64,000 bases of DNA, taken from positions 226,638-290,637 of the forward strand of contig NHTQ01000005.1 in NCBI GenBank assembly GCA_002166865.1, in the 5' to 3' direction. How positions within the stretch are numbered: position 1 is the first letter of the stretch; each line of letters begins with the position of its first letter. This DNA is from Rhodobacteraceae bacterium WFHF2C18 (GTDB lineage: Bacteria > Pseudomonadota > Alphaproteobacteria > Rhodobacterales > Rhodobacteraceae). Below are positions 54,433 to 63,216 of this stretch, piece by piece. The notes beneath the pieces were generated by a model that was not told where the DNA came from, did not search any database, and worked only from the letters and a program-made list of their open reading frames with translations. The position numbers were made by a program, and so were the translations under genes.

Positions 54433-55196
54433 TCCCGCTGCCCGGCCCGTTCCGGACGCGCCCCCTTGCGCATCGTGCGTTGCACGATCGCGCGGCGGGG
54501 CGGCCCGAAAACTCCCGCGCGGCCGTGCGCGCCGCCATCGCGGCAGGTTACGGCATCGAGATCGACCTGCAGCGCTCGCGTGACGGCTGCGCCATGGTCT
54601 TTCACGACTACGACCTTGGCCGGCTCACGGCTGAACGCGGCGCCGTGCAGCAGCGCACGGCCCGGGAGCTGGGCGACATCCCCCTGTTGAACGGCACGGA
54701 GGGGATCCCCACGCTTGCCGAGATCCTCGACCTGGTGGCGGGGCGCGTGCCCTTGCTGATCGAACTGAAGGATCAGCACGGCCAGATGGGGGAAACGGAC
54801 GGCGCGCTGGAGCGCGCGGTGGCCCGGGATGCCGCCGGCTACGCGGGGCCACTGGCGCTGATGTCCTTCAACCCGCACAGCGTTATCCGGCTCAGGGAAC
54901 TTCTGCCGGGCGTGCCGCGGGGGCTGACGACCTGTTCCTTCGATGCCGAGCACTGGCCGCTGCTGCGCGAGCGGACGCGCCAGCGGTTGCGGTCAGTGCC
55001 CGATTTCGCCGCTGCCGGCGCCGCCTTCATCAGCCACGAGGCGGGCGACCTGCACCGCCCGCGCGTGGCGCAGCTGAAGGCCGGGGGCGCGGCCGTCCTG
55101 TGCTGGACCATCCGGTCGCCGCAGGCCGAGGCGCAGGCGCGCGAGGTCGCCGACAACATCACCTTCGAAGGGTACCGGCCCGCGATCCCGACTTGA
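54429..55196 (+). CDS. Glycerophosphodiester phosphodiesterase family protein
   Basis: The 255-residue TIM-barrel enzyme has the GDPD signature RAVLHD-type opening as LAHRALHDRAAGRPENSRAA, with the catalytic His and metal ligands, then IEIDLQRSRDGCAMVFHDYD. It would cleave glycerophosphodiesters to glycerol 3-phosphate and an alcohol. No signal peptide is seen, so it is probably cytoplasmic. It is coupled to the RidA gene by 4-nt overlap and followed by an acyltransferase-like gene. Confidence 0.92.
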   Translation: MIPLPGPFRTRPLAHRALHDRAAGRPENSRAAVRAAIAAGYGIEIDLQRSRDGCAMVFHDYDLGRLTAERGAVQQRTARELGDIPLLNGTEGIPTLAEILDLVAGRVPLLIELKDQHGQMGETDGALERAVARDAAGYAGPLALMSFNPHSVIRLRELLPGVPRGLTTCSFDAEHWPLLRERTRQRLRSVPDFAAAGAAFISHEAGDLHRPRVAQLKAGGAAVLCWTIRSPQAEAQAREVADNITFEGYRPAIPT

Positions 55197-55236
55197 TCCG
55201 CGCCCGGCGGGCCACAGATTGGGGCGTGAGACCGAC

Positions 55237-56439
55237 ATGGCGAGGCGGCGGATGGCCGATCCCGAAATCACAGTGCGGCTTCACGACAGCCTGGCGGAGA
55301 TCGCGGCGGCCGATTGGGACGCCTGCGCCTGCCCAGAGGCAGCGGAAGGCGCGCGCCCCGAGGATCCTTTCACGACGCATCGGTTCCTCAAGGCGCTGGA
55401 GGACAGCGGCTCGGTCGGGCCTGGGACGGGGTGGCAGCCACAGTACCTGACCGCCGAAGCGCAGGGCCGGCTGGTCGCCTGCGCGCCGCTTTACGCGAAA
55501 TCGCACAGCCAGGGCGAATACATCTTCGATCACAACTGGGCCCATGCCTACATGCGGGCGGGCGGGCGGTATTATCCCAAGTTGCAGATCGCGGTCCCAT
55601 TCACGCCGGTGACCGGGCGGCGGTTCCTCACCCGCCCGGGATACGAGGCTGCGGGCCGCGCCGCGCTGGTGCAAGGGGCCATGGAACTGGCCGAGCGCAA
55701 CGCGCTGTCCTCGGTGCACGTGACCTTCTGCACCGGCGATGAGGCCGGTTGGGGCGTCGAGGCCGGGCTGCTGCACCGGGTGACGCAACAATATCACTGG
55801 CACAACCGCGGCTACGCCGATTTCGATGCGTTCCTCGCCTCGCTGTCCTCGCGCAAGCGCAAGAACATCCGCCGGGAACGGCGCACGGCCAATGATTTCG
55901 GCGGCGATATCAGGATGCTGACAGGCGATGCGATCGCGCCGCACCACTGGGACGCGGTCTGGCAATTTTACCAGGACACCGGTGCGCGCAAGTGGGGGAT
56001 GCCCTATCTGACACGCGCGTTCTTTGAAATCGCGCACGAGACCCTGCGCGACGACATCCTGTTGGTGCTGGCCGAACGCGCGGGCCACCCGGTGGCCGGG
56101 GCACTGAATTTCATCGGAACTTCGGCCCTTTACGGCCGTTATTGGGGATGCATCGAGCATCACCCCTGCCTGCATTTCGAGCTGTGCTATTACCGTGCCA
56201 TGGATTTCGCCATCGCGCGGGGGCTGGCACGGATCGAGGCGGGGGCGCAGGGCGAGCACAAGATCGCCCGGGGCTACCTGCCGGTCAGCACCCATTCGCT
56301 GCACTGGATGCGGGATGCGGGCTTTGCCGAGGCGGTTGCCAGATATCTTGAAGCCGAGAGGGCCGCGGTGACGGAAGATATCGAGATCCTGACGAGTTAC
56401 GGCCCCTTCCGGAAAGCAGATGTGGAGGAACAGGAATGA
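55237..56439 (+). CDS. FemAB/GNAT-like acyltransferase (DUF482 family)
   Basis: The 400-residue protein belongs to the DUF482 (peptidogalycan biosysnthesis/recognition-type) GNAT family: [53 protein letters not shown] and [19 protein letters not shown] are typical. The function is unknown; acyl or aminoacyl transfer to a cell-envelope component has been suggested for the family. ATG 55237 was chosen; 55252 is possible. It overlaps phhB by 4 nt. Confidence 0.85.
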   Translation: MARRRMADPEITVRLHDSLAEIAAADWDACACPEAAEGARPEDPFTTHRFLKALEDSGSVGPGTGWQPQYLTAEAQGRLVACAPLYAKSHSQGEYIFDHNWAHAYMRAGGRYYPKLQIAVPFTPVTGRRFLTRPGYEAAGRAALVQGAMELAERNALSSVHVTFCTGDEAGWGVEAGLLHRVTQQYHWHNRGYADFDAFLASLSSRKRKNIRRERRTANDFGGDIRMLTGDAIAPHHWDAVWQFYQDTGARKWGMPYLTRAFFEIAHETLRDDILLVLAERAGHPVAGALNFIGTSALYGRYWGCIEHHPCLHFELCYYRAMDFAIARGLARIEAGAQGEHKIARGYLPVSTHSLHWMRDAGFAEAVARYLEAERAAVTEDIEILTSYGPFRKADVEEQE

Positions 56440-56732
56440 CCGAGAAACTGAGCGATACCGCCCGCGAGACCACGCTGGAGCCGCTGTTCGAAGCCGGCTG
56501 GATCCTGGCCGAGGATCGCGATGCCATCGAAAAGGAGTTCAAGTTCAAGAACTTCGTGGAAGCCTTCGGCTTCATGACCCGGGCGGCGATGTGGGCCGAG
56601 AAATGGAACCACCATCCCGAGTGGTTCAATGTCTACAACACCGTCAAGGTGACGCTGACCACCCATGACGTGGACGGGCTGAGTTCCAACGACGCCAAGC
56701 TGGCGCGCAAGATGGACAGCCTGGTGGAGTGA
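56436..56732 (+). CDS. phhB: 4a-hydroxytetrahydrobiopterin dehydratase
   Basis: The 98-residue pterin-4a-carbinolamine dehydratase has the family motif [20 protein letters not shown] with active-site histidines, and [16 protein letters not shown] before it. It recycles the pterin cofactor of phenylalanine hydroxylase. No phenylalanine hydroxylase is in the window, so it may also serve molybdopterin-type metabolism. It overlaps the upstream acyltransferase gene (ATGA). Confidence 0.93.
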   Translation: MTEKLSDTARETTLEPLFEAGWILAEDRDAIEKEFKFKNFVEAFGFMTRAAMWAEKWNHHPEWFNVYNTVKVTLTTHDVDGLSSNDAKLARKMDSLVE

Positions 56733-56739
56733 CCGGGAC

Positions 56740-56765
56740 CCGTACGGGCCGTGCGGCCCGTACGG
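56740..56765. terminator. CGTACG hairpin between phhB and peroxiredoxin
   Basis: CCGTACGGGCC and GGCCCGTACGG form a perfect 11-bp stem with a GTGC loop between convergent genes. It shares its CCGTACGG core with the region at 6855-6894. Confidence 0.6.
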
Positions 56766-56819
56766 CCAAGCGGTACGTCCGCGCCCCGGGGCGGCCTGGA
56801 CCGGCCCGGGGCGGCGGGA

Positions 56820-57308
56820 TCACATGGCCGCCAGAAGGCCCTCGCCGGCGGAGGTTTCGCAGGCACCGGGGTTTTCCTCTTCGTGCAGCAACGTGACGAC
56901 GCCGTCATCGACCAGCATGGCGTAACGCTTGGACCGGTCCATGAGCCCGGCGGGCGGCGCGGAGAAGTCCATGCCGATGGCCTTGGTGAACTCGGCCTGC
57001 GGATCGGCCAGCATGGTGATGCCGGCCTCCTCGGCGCCCGTCGCCTCGCCCCAGGCGCGCACGACGAAGGGATCGTTGACCGAGACGCAGATGATCTCGT
57101 CCACGCCGTTGGCGGTGAACTGGTCGTGGGTGCGGATGAAGCTGGGCACATGCGCCTGGTGGCAGGTGGGGGTGAAGGCCCCGGGCACGGCGAAGATGAC
57201 CACCTTGCGGCCCTGTGTCTTCTCCGCGAGGCTGACGGGTTCGGGCCCGTCGGCGCCGATCTGCATCAGGGTGGCTTCGGGCAGTTTGTCGCCTGTGGAT
57301 ATGGGCAT
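56820..57308 (-). CDS. Peroxiredoxin (Prx5/AHP1 type)
   Basis: The 162-residue thiol peroxidase has the peroxidatic cysteine C49 in PGAFTPTCHQAHVPSF. A second cysteine near residue 149 (NPGACETSAGEG) could resolve it. It reduces hydrogen peroxide and organic peroxides in the cytoplasm using glutathione/glutaredoxin or thioredoxin. The full length fits the Prx5 group. It is convergent with phhB and divergent from the FAD reductase. Confidence 0.94.
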   Translation of the reverse strand: MPISTGDKLPEATLMQIGADGPEPVSLAEKTQGRKVVIFAVPGAFTPTCHQAHVPSFIRTHDQFTANGVDEIICVSVNDPFVVRAWGEATGAEEAGITMLADPQAEFTKAIGMDFSAPPAGLMDRSKRYAMLVDDGVVTLLHEEENPGACETSAGEGLLAAM

Positions 57309-57397
57309 GGTCGCTCCCTGTCTGGCAATTGCGTTTCCGATGCGGGCAGATATAGGGTGCGGATGCGGGCGAGACCATGAAAAAGCAGGAGAACGGG

Positions 57398-58609
57398 ATG
57401 GCCGGGATTGTGGTGATCGGGGCCGGGCAGGCTGGTGCCTCGCTGGTGGCGAAGCTGCGGGCCCTGGGCTACCAGGGGCGGATCACGCTGATCGGCGAAG
57501 AGCCGGTGCCGCCCTACCAGCGCCCGCCGCTGTCCAAGAAATACCTGCTGGGCGAGATGGATGTCGAGCGGCTGTACCTGCGCCCCGCGCATTTCTATGC
57601 CGACAACGGGATCGATCTGCGCCTTAACGAGACCGTGACCGCGATCGACCGGGCCGACAAGGCGGTGATCGCTGGCGGGCACGCCATCCCCTACGCGCAA
57701 CTGGCCCTGACCACGGGATCGGTGCCGCGGCGGCTGCCGGGCGCGATCGGCGGCGAGCTGGAGGGCGTGCACGTGGTGCGCGGCCTGTCCGACGTGGACC
57801 GCATGGCGCCGGCCTTCGCCCCCGGGGCGCGGGTGCTGATCGTCGGCGGCGGCTACATCGGGCTGGAGGCCGCGGCGGTGGCCGCCAGCCGGGGCCTGAA
57901 GGTCACGCTGGTGGAGGCGGCCGAGCGCATCCTGGGCCGCGTGGCCGCGCCGGAGACGGCCGAATATTTCCGCCGGCTGCACGCCGGCCACGGTGTCGAG
58001 ATCCGCGAGGGCACGGGGCTGGACCACCTGAAGGGCGCGGAGCGGGTGGAGGCCGCGGTGCTGAGCGACGGAACGGAGCTGCCGGTGGATTTCGTGATCG
58101 TGGGCGTGGGCATCACGCCGGCCACGGAACTGGCCGAGGCCGCCGGCCTGGAGGTCGAGAACGGCATCAAGGTGGATGCTTTCGGGCGCACCAGCGACCC
58201 CGCGATCTGGGCGGCCGGCGATTGCGCCTCGTTCCCCTGGCGCGGCGCGCGCGTGCGGCTGGAAAGCGTGCCGAACGCGATCGACATGGCCGAATGCGTG
58301 GCCGAGAACATGCTGGGGGCCGAGAAACCCTATGAGCCCAAGCCCTGGTTCTGGTCGGACCAGTATGACGTCAAGCTTCAGATCGCGGGGTTGAACACGG
58401 GATACGACAGGGTCGTCGTGCGCCCGGGCGAGGCGGAGGGCGAAGCCTCTTTCTGGTATTACCGGGGCGATGCGCTTCTGGCGGTGGACGCGATGAACGC
58501 GCCGCGGGCCTACATGGTGGGCAAGCGGCTGATCGAGGCCGGCAAGTCCCCCGATCCGCAGGCGGTGGCCGACCCGGCGACCGACCTCAAGGCGCTGCTG
58601 AAGGCGTGA
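57398..58609 (+). CDS. NAD(P)/FAD-dependent ferredoxin reductase (rhodocoxin/putidaredoxin reductase type)
   Basis: The 403-residue flavoprotein has an N-terminal FAD loop (VVIGAGQAGASLVAKLRALG), an NAD loop (VLIVGGGYIGLEAAAVAASRG), the late IWAAGDCASFPWRG motif and a reductase C-terminal domain (EPKPWFWSDQYDVKLQIAGL). It passes electrons from NAD(P)H to a [2Fe-2S] ferredoxin, often for a P450 or dioxygenase; none is adjacent. ATG 57398 was preferred over 57377 because AGGAG lies 7 nt before it. Confidence 0.92.
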   Translation: MAGIVVIGAGQAGASLVAKLRALGYQGRITLIGEEPVPPYQRPPLSKKYLLGEMDVERLYLRPAHFYADNGIDLRLNETVTAIDRADKAVIAGGHAIPYAQLALTTGSVPRRLPGAIGGELEGVHVVRGLSDVDRMAPAFAPGARVLIVGGGYIGLEAAAVAASRGLKVTLVEAAERILGRVAAPETAEYFRRLHAGHGVEIREGTGLDHLKGAERVEAAVLSDGTELPVDFVIVGVGITPATELAEAAGLEVENGIKVDAFGRTSDPAIWAAGDCASFPWRGARVRLESVPNAIDMAECVAENMLGAEKPYEPKPWFWSDQYDVKLQIAGLNTGYDRVVVRPGEAEGEASFWYYRGDALLAVDAMNAPRAYMVGKRLIEAGKSPDPQAVADPATDLKALLKA

Positions 58610-59157
58610 GGATCATCGGTGGCGCCTTTCGCGGCCGGCGGCTGGCGAGCCTAGGCAAGGGCGACGCGGCGGCGCGGCTGCGGCCCACCCCGGACCGCGT
58701 GCGCGAAAGCCTGTTCAGCGTGCTGGCGGGCCGCGGCCTGCCCGGCGAGGCGCGGGTGCTGGACCTTTTCGCGGGGACGGGCGCGCTGGGACTGGAGGCG
58801 CTGTCGCGCGGGGCGCAAGCGGCCTGTTTCGTGGAAAGCGGGCGGAGGGCGCTGGCGCTCTTGCGCGAGAACCTGGCGCTTTGCGGCGTGGCCGAGCGCG
58901 CCGGGATCCTGACGCGCGACGCCCGGCGCCTGGGCCCGAACCCGGGGCCGGCGTTCGACCTGGTCTTTCTGGATCCGCCCTATGGCCGGGGCCTGGGCGA
59001 GGCGGCGCTTGCCGCGGCCCTGGCCGGCGGCTGGATCGCCCCCGGCGCGACGGTGGTCTGGGAGGAGGGCGGCGCGGTGACGCCGCCAGAGGCGCTCGTG
59101 CTGGCCGACGAGCGGCGCTACGGCGACACGGTGGTGCGGATCCTGGAGCGGCGGTGA
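58606..59157 (+). CDS. rsmD: 16S rRNA (guanine-966-N2)-methyltransferase
   Basis: The 183-residue methyltransferase starts MRIIGGAFRGRRLASL, the RsmD signature, with the AdoMet loop VLDLFAGTGALGLEALSRGA and the catalytic FLDPPYGRGLGEAAL. It modifies G966 in assembled 30S subunits. The GTG start overlaps the reductase stop by 4 nt (GTGA). Confidence 0.95.
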   Translation: MRIIGGAFRGRRLASLGKGDAAARLRPTPDRVRESLFSVLAGRGLPGEARVLDLFAGTGALGLEALSRGAQAACFVESGRRALALLRENLALCGVAERAGILTRDARRLGPNPGPAFDLVFLDPPYGRGLGEAALAAALAGGWIAPGATVVWEEGGAVTPPEALVLADERRYGDTVVRILERR

Positions 59158-59247
59158 CGCGATGCGCGGCCCGGCGGGGGGCTGGTTTGTGGCCGCGCTT
59201 GGAGGCCCCGGCGCGGGGGGCGGGGCGTGCGGGGCGGCGGCGCGGGC

Positions 59248-60462
59248 CTAGCGCATGAGCGCGGGCAACTCGCCGGTCAGGCCCGCGGCCTCGCGGATGA
59301 GGGCGCGACGCAGGACGGGCAGGGCGTTGACGGCGCCCATGCCGAGATCGCGGCCGAGCCGCAGCACGGGATTGTCGTTCGAGAAAAGCTTGTTGGTCAT
59401 GTCGGTGGCCAGGGCCAGCGTGGCGGTGTCGAAGCGGCGCCATTGCTGGTAGCGGGCGAGCACCGGGGCGCTGCCGATATCCTCGCCGCGGCGGCGGGAC
59501 TCGTCCAGGACCTGGGTCAGGGCGGCGATGTCGCGCAGGCCCGCGTTCAGCCCCTGCCCGGCGATGGGGTGCATGCCGTGCGCGGCATCGCCCACGAGCG
59601 CCAGGCGCTCGGCCACGAAACTGTTGGCGATGGAGAGGCTGAGGGGATAGCTGTAGCGCCGGCCCCGCAGCCGGATCGCGCCCAGGAAGCTGCCGAAACG
59701 CGGGCGCAGCACCTCCATGAAGTCCGCGTCGGAGAGGGCGGCGAACTGCCGCGCAGTGGTGTCCGATTCGCTCCAGACGATGGAACTGACGTTGCCGGGC
59801 AGGGGCAGGATGGCCAGGGGCCCCGGCGGCATGAAGAACTGGTGCGCCGTGCCGTGGTGGGGCAGGTCGTGTTCGATGGCGGCCACCAGGGCGGTCTGCC
59901 CGTAGCCCCAGCCGGTGCGGCGGATCCCCGCGCGCCGCGCGGTGCCCGAGCCGCGCCCGTCGCAGCCCACCAGAAGACGCCCGGCGAGCGTGCGACCGTC
60001 TGCCAGCGTGACGGTGGCGCCGCCCGGGCCGGCCTGCTGGGCGGTGACGGCCTGCCCCGACAGGCGGGTGAGGCCCGGGGTGTCGGCCATGGCCTGCAAC
60101 AGGGCACGGCGCAGGAAGCGGTCTTCGAGCATGTGGCCCATCGGGCCTTCCTCGATCTCGGCGTGGTCGAAGTGCAGGAAGAAGGGCGCGGGCCCCTCGC
60201 CGGCGCGCCCGTCGCTGACCCGGATGTCGAGGATGGGCTGGGCCTGGTCGGCCACCCGGTCCCAGATGCCGATGTTGGCCAGCAGACGGGCCGAGGCCAG
60301 CGCGAGCGCGTAGGCGCGTCCGTCGAAGGCGGCGTTGCGGCGCAGCTTTTCGTCCAGCGCGTCGATGACGGTGACGGTCAGGCCGGCCTGTGCCAGCGCG
60401 AGGCCGAGGGCCGGGCCGTTCAACCCGCCGCCGACGATGAGGATATCGCTGTCGTGCTTCAT
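59248..60462 (-). CDS. UbiH/UbiF/COQ6-family FAD hydroxylase (ubiquinone biosynthesis)
   Basis: The 404-residue monooxygenase has the FAD loop DILIVGGGLNGPALGLALAQ, the DG motif LLVGCDGRGSGTARRAG, and the GD motif ERLALVGDAAHGMHPIAGQG with the Ubi-family HPIAGQGLNAGLRD tail. These enzymes hydroxylate ring positions during ubiquinone synthesis; which position cannot be told from sequence. It is transcribed away from the amidase gene. Confidence 0.9.
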   Translation of the reverse strand: MKHDSDILIVGGGLNGPALGLALAQAGLTVTVIDALDEKLRRNAAFDGRAYALALASARLLANIGIWDRVADQAQPILDIRVSDGRAGEGPAPFFLHFDHAEIEEGPMGHMLEDRFLRRALLQAMADTPGLTRLSGQAVTAQQAGPGGATVTLADGRTLAGRLLVGCDGRGSGTARRAGIRRTGWGYGQTALVAAIEHDLPHHGTAHQFFMPPGPLAILPLPGNVSSIVWSESDTTARQFAALSDADFMEVLRPRFGSFLGAIRLRGRRYSYPLSLSIANSFVAERLALVGDAAHGMHPIAGQGLNAGLRDIAALTQVLDESRRRGEDIGSAPVLARYQQWRRFDTATLALATDMTNKLFSNDNPVLRLGRDLGMGAVNALPVLRRALIREAAGLTGELPALMR

Positions 60463-60555
60463 GCCGGGAAATATGCGCTCCTGCGCGGGATTGTCCATGC
60501 GCCGGCGTGCCGCTACCGTCGCGGCCGAGGCCATTTCACCGAAGGGGGCAGGGGC

Positions 60556-61884
60556 ATGGGCGACTGGCAGGGCATGACGGCGGCGGAGCTGGGCCGGGGG
60601 ATCGCGCGGGGCGAGATCGATCCGGTGGCGCTGACCGAACGGTTCCTGGAGGCCATCGCCGCCCATCCCGACGGTGCGCGGATCTACACGACCCGCACCG
60701 CCACCCGCGCCCGGGCCGAGGCCGCCGCCGCCGGCGAGCGCGCGCGGGCGGGCCACCGCCTGGGGCCGCTGGACGGCGTGCCGGTGAGCTGGAAGGACGT
60801 CTTCGACACCGCGGGCGTGGCCACCGAGGCGGGCACCGCCCTGCTGGAGGGGCGCGTGCCGGCCCGCGACGCGGAGGTGCTGCGCAATGCGACGATGGCG
60901 GGGCTGGTGTGCCTGGGCAAGACCCACATGAGCGAATTCGCCTTTTCGGGGCTGGGGCTCAACCCGGTGACGGCGACACCGCCCAACGTCAACGACCCCG
61001 AGGTGGTGCCCGGCGGGTCGAGTTCCGGCGCCGCCGCCAGCGTGGCCTTCGGGCTGGCGGCGGCGGGCATCGGCAGCGACACAGGCGGCTCGGTGCGGAT
61101 CCCGGCGGCCTGGAACGGGCTGGTGGGGCTCAAGACCACCGCGGGGCGGCTGCCGCTGGCGGGGGTGGTGCCGCTGGCCGAGACGTTCGACACGGTCGGC
61201 CCGCTGACGCGCACGGTGGAGGACGCCGCGTTGCTGCTGGCCGTGCTGGAGGGGCGGCCCGCGCCGGATCTTGCCGGCGCGGGACTGACGGGTGCGCGGC
61301 TGGCGGTGCTGGAGACGGTGGTGATGGAGGATATCCGCGAGACCCCGCGCGCCGCCTTCGACACCGCGGTGGCACGGCTGCGCGAGGCGGGAGCACGGGT
61401 GGAAACGATCGCCGCGCCCGAGGTGGCCGAGGCCATGCCCCTGTCCGGCGTCCTCTATACCGGCGAAGCCTACGGAACCTGGGGGGATCTGATCGAATCC
61501 GACCCCGACTGCATGTTCAAACCGATCCTGGAGCGGTTCCGCGGCGGCAAGGACGTGCGGGCGGCGGACTACGTGGCGGCCCGGCGCAAGCTGGCGGCCC
61601 TGCGGGCCGATTGGCACGCGCGGGTCGCCGGATTCGACGCGGTGATCCATCCCACGGCGCCCAACCTGCCGCCCAAGACCGCGCGGCTGATGGCCGAGGA
61701 CGACTACTACGTCACCGAGAACCTTCTGACACTGCGCAACACGCGCGTGGCCAACCTGATGGGCCTGCCGGTGGTGAACCTGCCCACGGGGACGCCGGGG
61801 TGCGGGATCAGCCTGTGCGGCGCGCCGCGGGGGGAGGAACGGCTGCTGCGGCTGGCCGCCGCGGCGGAGGCGGCCCTGTCCTGA
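60556..61884 (+). CDS. Amidase (amidase-signature family)
   Basis: The 442-residue enzyme has the Ser-cisSer-Lys triad. The lysine is in VSWKDVFDTAG near residue 79, the middle serine is in the PGGSSSGAAASVAFG loop, and the nucleophile is in GSDTGGSVRIPAAWNG. It hydrolyses an amide, ester or similar bond. GatA is less likely because gatB/gatC are absent and the C-terminal part differs. ATG 60556 follows a GGGG-rich ribosome-binding site. It lies between UbiH-type and DapC-type genes. Confidence 0.91.
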   Translation: MGDWQGMTAAELGRGIARGEIDPVALTERFLEAIAAHPDGARIYTTRTATRARAEAAAAGERARAGHRLGPLDGVPVSWKDVFDTAGVATEAGTALLEGRVPARDAEVLRNATMAGLVCLGKTHMSEFAFSGLGLNPVTATPPNVNDPEVVPGGSSSGAAASVAFGLAAAGIGSDTGGSVRIPAAWNGLVGLKTTAGRLPLAGVVPLAETFDTVGPLTRTVEDAALLLAVLEGRPAPDLAGAGLTGARLAVLETVVMEDIRETPRAAFDTAVARLREAGARVETIAAPEVAEAMPLSGVLYTGEAYGTWGDLIESDPDCMFKPILERFRGGKDVRAADYVAARRKLAALRADWHARVAGFDAVIHPTAPNLPPKTARLMAEDDYYVTENLLTLRNTRVANLMGLPVVNLPTGTPGCGISLCGAPRGEERLLRLAAAAEAALS

Positions 61885-62017
61885 CCGGGTTGCCGGCCTG
61901 CCAAAATGCCACAATCCCCCTGTCAAGTCCGGGTTTTTCTGGACCTGATGCCGGGGCTTGAGTAGGGTCTGGGGAAATCGGGGCGTGAACGATCCCGAAA
62001 CCCGAGGCAGTGACATT

Positions 62018-63196
62018 ATGTTTCCCGAGCGGTTCTCGACCCTCCCGGACTACGCGTTTCCGCGTTTGCGGGCGCTTCTCGACTCCCACGCGCCGGGGGG
62101 CGCGCCGATTCACATGACCATCGGCGAGCCCAGGCACGGCTTCCCGCCCTGGGTGAGTGACATCATCGCCGAGCACGCGGCCGATTTCGGCCGTTACCCG
62201 CAGAACGAGGGCACCCCCGGCCTGCTGGGCGCAGTGGCCGATTGGGTCGCGCGGCGCTACGGCGTGACGCTGGAGGCCGAGGCGCAGGTTCTGGCGCTCA
62301 ACGGCACGCGCGAAGGGCTGTACAGCGCGATGGCCGCGCTCTGCCCGGAAACCAAGCACGGCGGCCGGCCCGTGGTGCTGATGCCCAATCCCTTCTACCA
62401 GGCCTACGCGGCGGCGGCGCTGAGCGTGGGGGCCGAGCCCGATTACCTGCCGGCAACCGCCGAGACGGGGCACCTGCCCGACCTGGAGGCGCTGCCGGAG
62501 ACGCTGTTGAACCGCGTCGCGGCGATCTACATGTGCTCGCCCAGCAATCCGCAGGGCGCGGTGGCCGGGCGGGAGTACTGGGCGCATCTGATCCGCCTGG
62601 CCGAGCACTACGATTTCCAGGTGCTGGCCGACGAGTGCTATTCCGAGATCTACCGCGACACGCCCCCGCCCGGCTCGCTGGAGGTGGCGCGGGAACTGGG
62701 CGCCGATCCCGAGCGGGTGCTGAGTTTCAACAGCCTGTCCAAGCGCTCGAACGTGCCGGGCCTGCGCGCCGGTTTCGTGGCGGGCGGGCCGGAAAGCATC
62801 CGCCGGATGCGGCAGTTGCGTTATTACGGGGGGGCGCCGCTGCCCATGCCCTTGCAGCACGCCGCCCAGGCCCTTTGGGCGGACGAGGCGCATGTCGCGG
62901 ACAACCGCGCGCTGTACCGCGAGAAATACATGCTGGCCGACGGCATCCTTGAAGGCGTGCCGGGCTACCGCGCGCCCGAGGCGGGGTTCTTCCTGTGGCT
63001 GCCGGTGGCGGACGGCGAGGACGCCGCCCTGCGGCTGTGGCGGGAAACCGGCGTCCGGGTGCTGCCGGGGGCGTATCTCAGCCGCGAGACGGGGGCGGGC
63101 AATCCCGGCAAGGGCTACATCCGGGCCGCCCTGGTCGGCCCGAAGGACGAAACGGCGCAGGGCCTGGCCAAGCTGCGCGACTGTCTTTTCGCGTGA
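62018..63196 (+). CDS. PLP-dependent aminotransferase (succinyldiaminopimelate aminotransferase type)
   Basis: The 392-residue fold-type I aminotransferase has ADECYSEIY (aspartate to PLP nitrogen), SFNSLSKRSNVPGLRAGFVAG with the PLP lysine, and an early MTIGEPRHGFPPWV substrate segment typical of the DapC group. It would make N-succinyl-L,L-diaminopimelate in lysine/peptidoglycan synthesis. The assignment to DapC rather than another class I/II aminotransferase is based on these motifs. It lies 20 nt before ftsK. Confidence 0.87.
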   Translation: MFPERFSTLPDYAFPRLRALLDSHAPGGAPIHMTIGEPRHGFPPWVSDIIAEHAADFGRYPQNEGTPGLLGAVADWVARRYGVTLEAEAQVLALNGTREGLYSAMAALCPETKHGGRPVVLMPNPFYQAYAAAALSVGAEPDYLPATAETGHLPDLEALPETLLNRVAAIYMCSPSNPQGAVAGREYWAHLIRLAEHYDFQVLADECYSEIYRDTPPPGSLEVARELGADPERVLSFNSLSKRSNVPGLRAGFVAGGPESIRRMRQLRYYGGAPLPMPLQHAAQALWADEAHVADNRALYREKYMLADGILEGVPGYRAPEAGFFLWLPVADGEDAALRLWRETGVRVLPGAYLSRETGAGNPGKGYIRAALVGPKDETAQGLAKLRDCLFA

Positions 63197-63216
63197 ATTC
63201 GAGGACGAGGGACGAG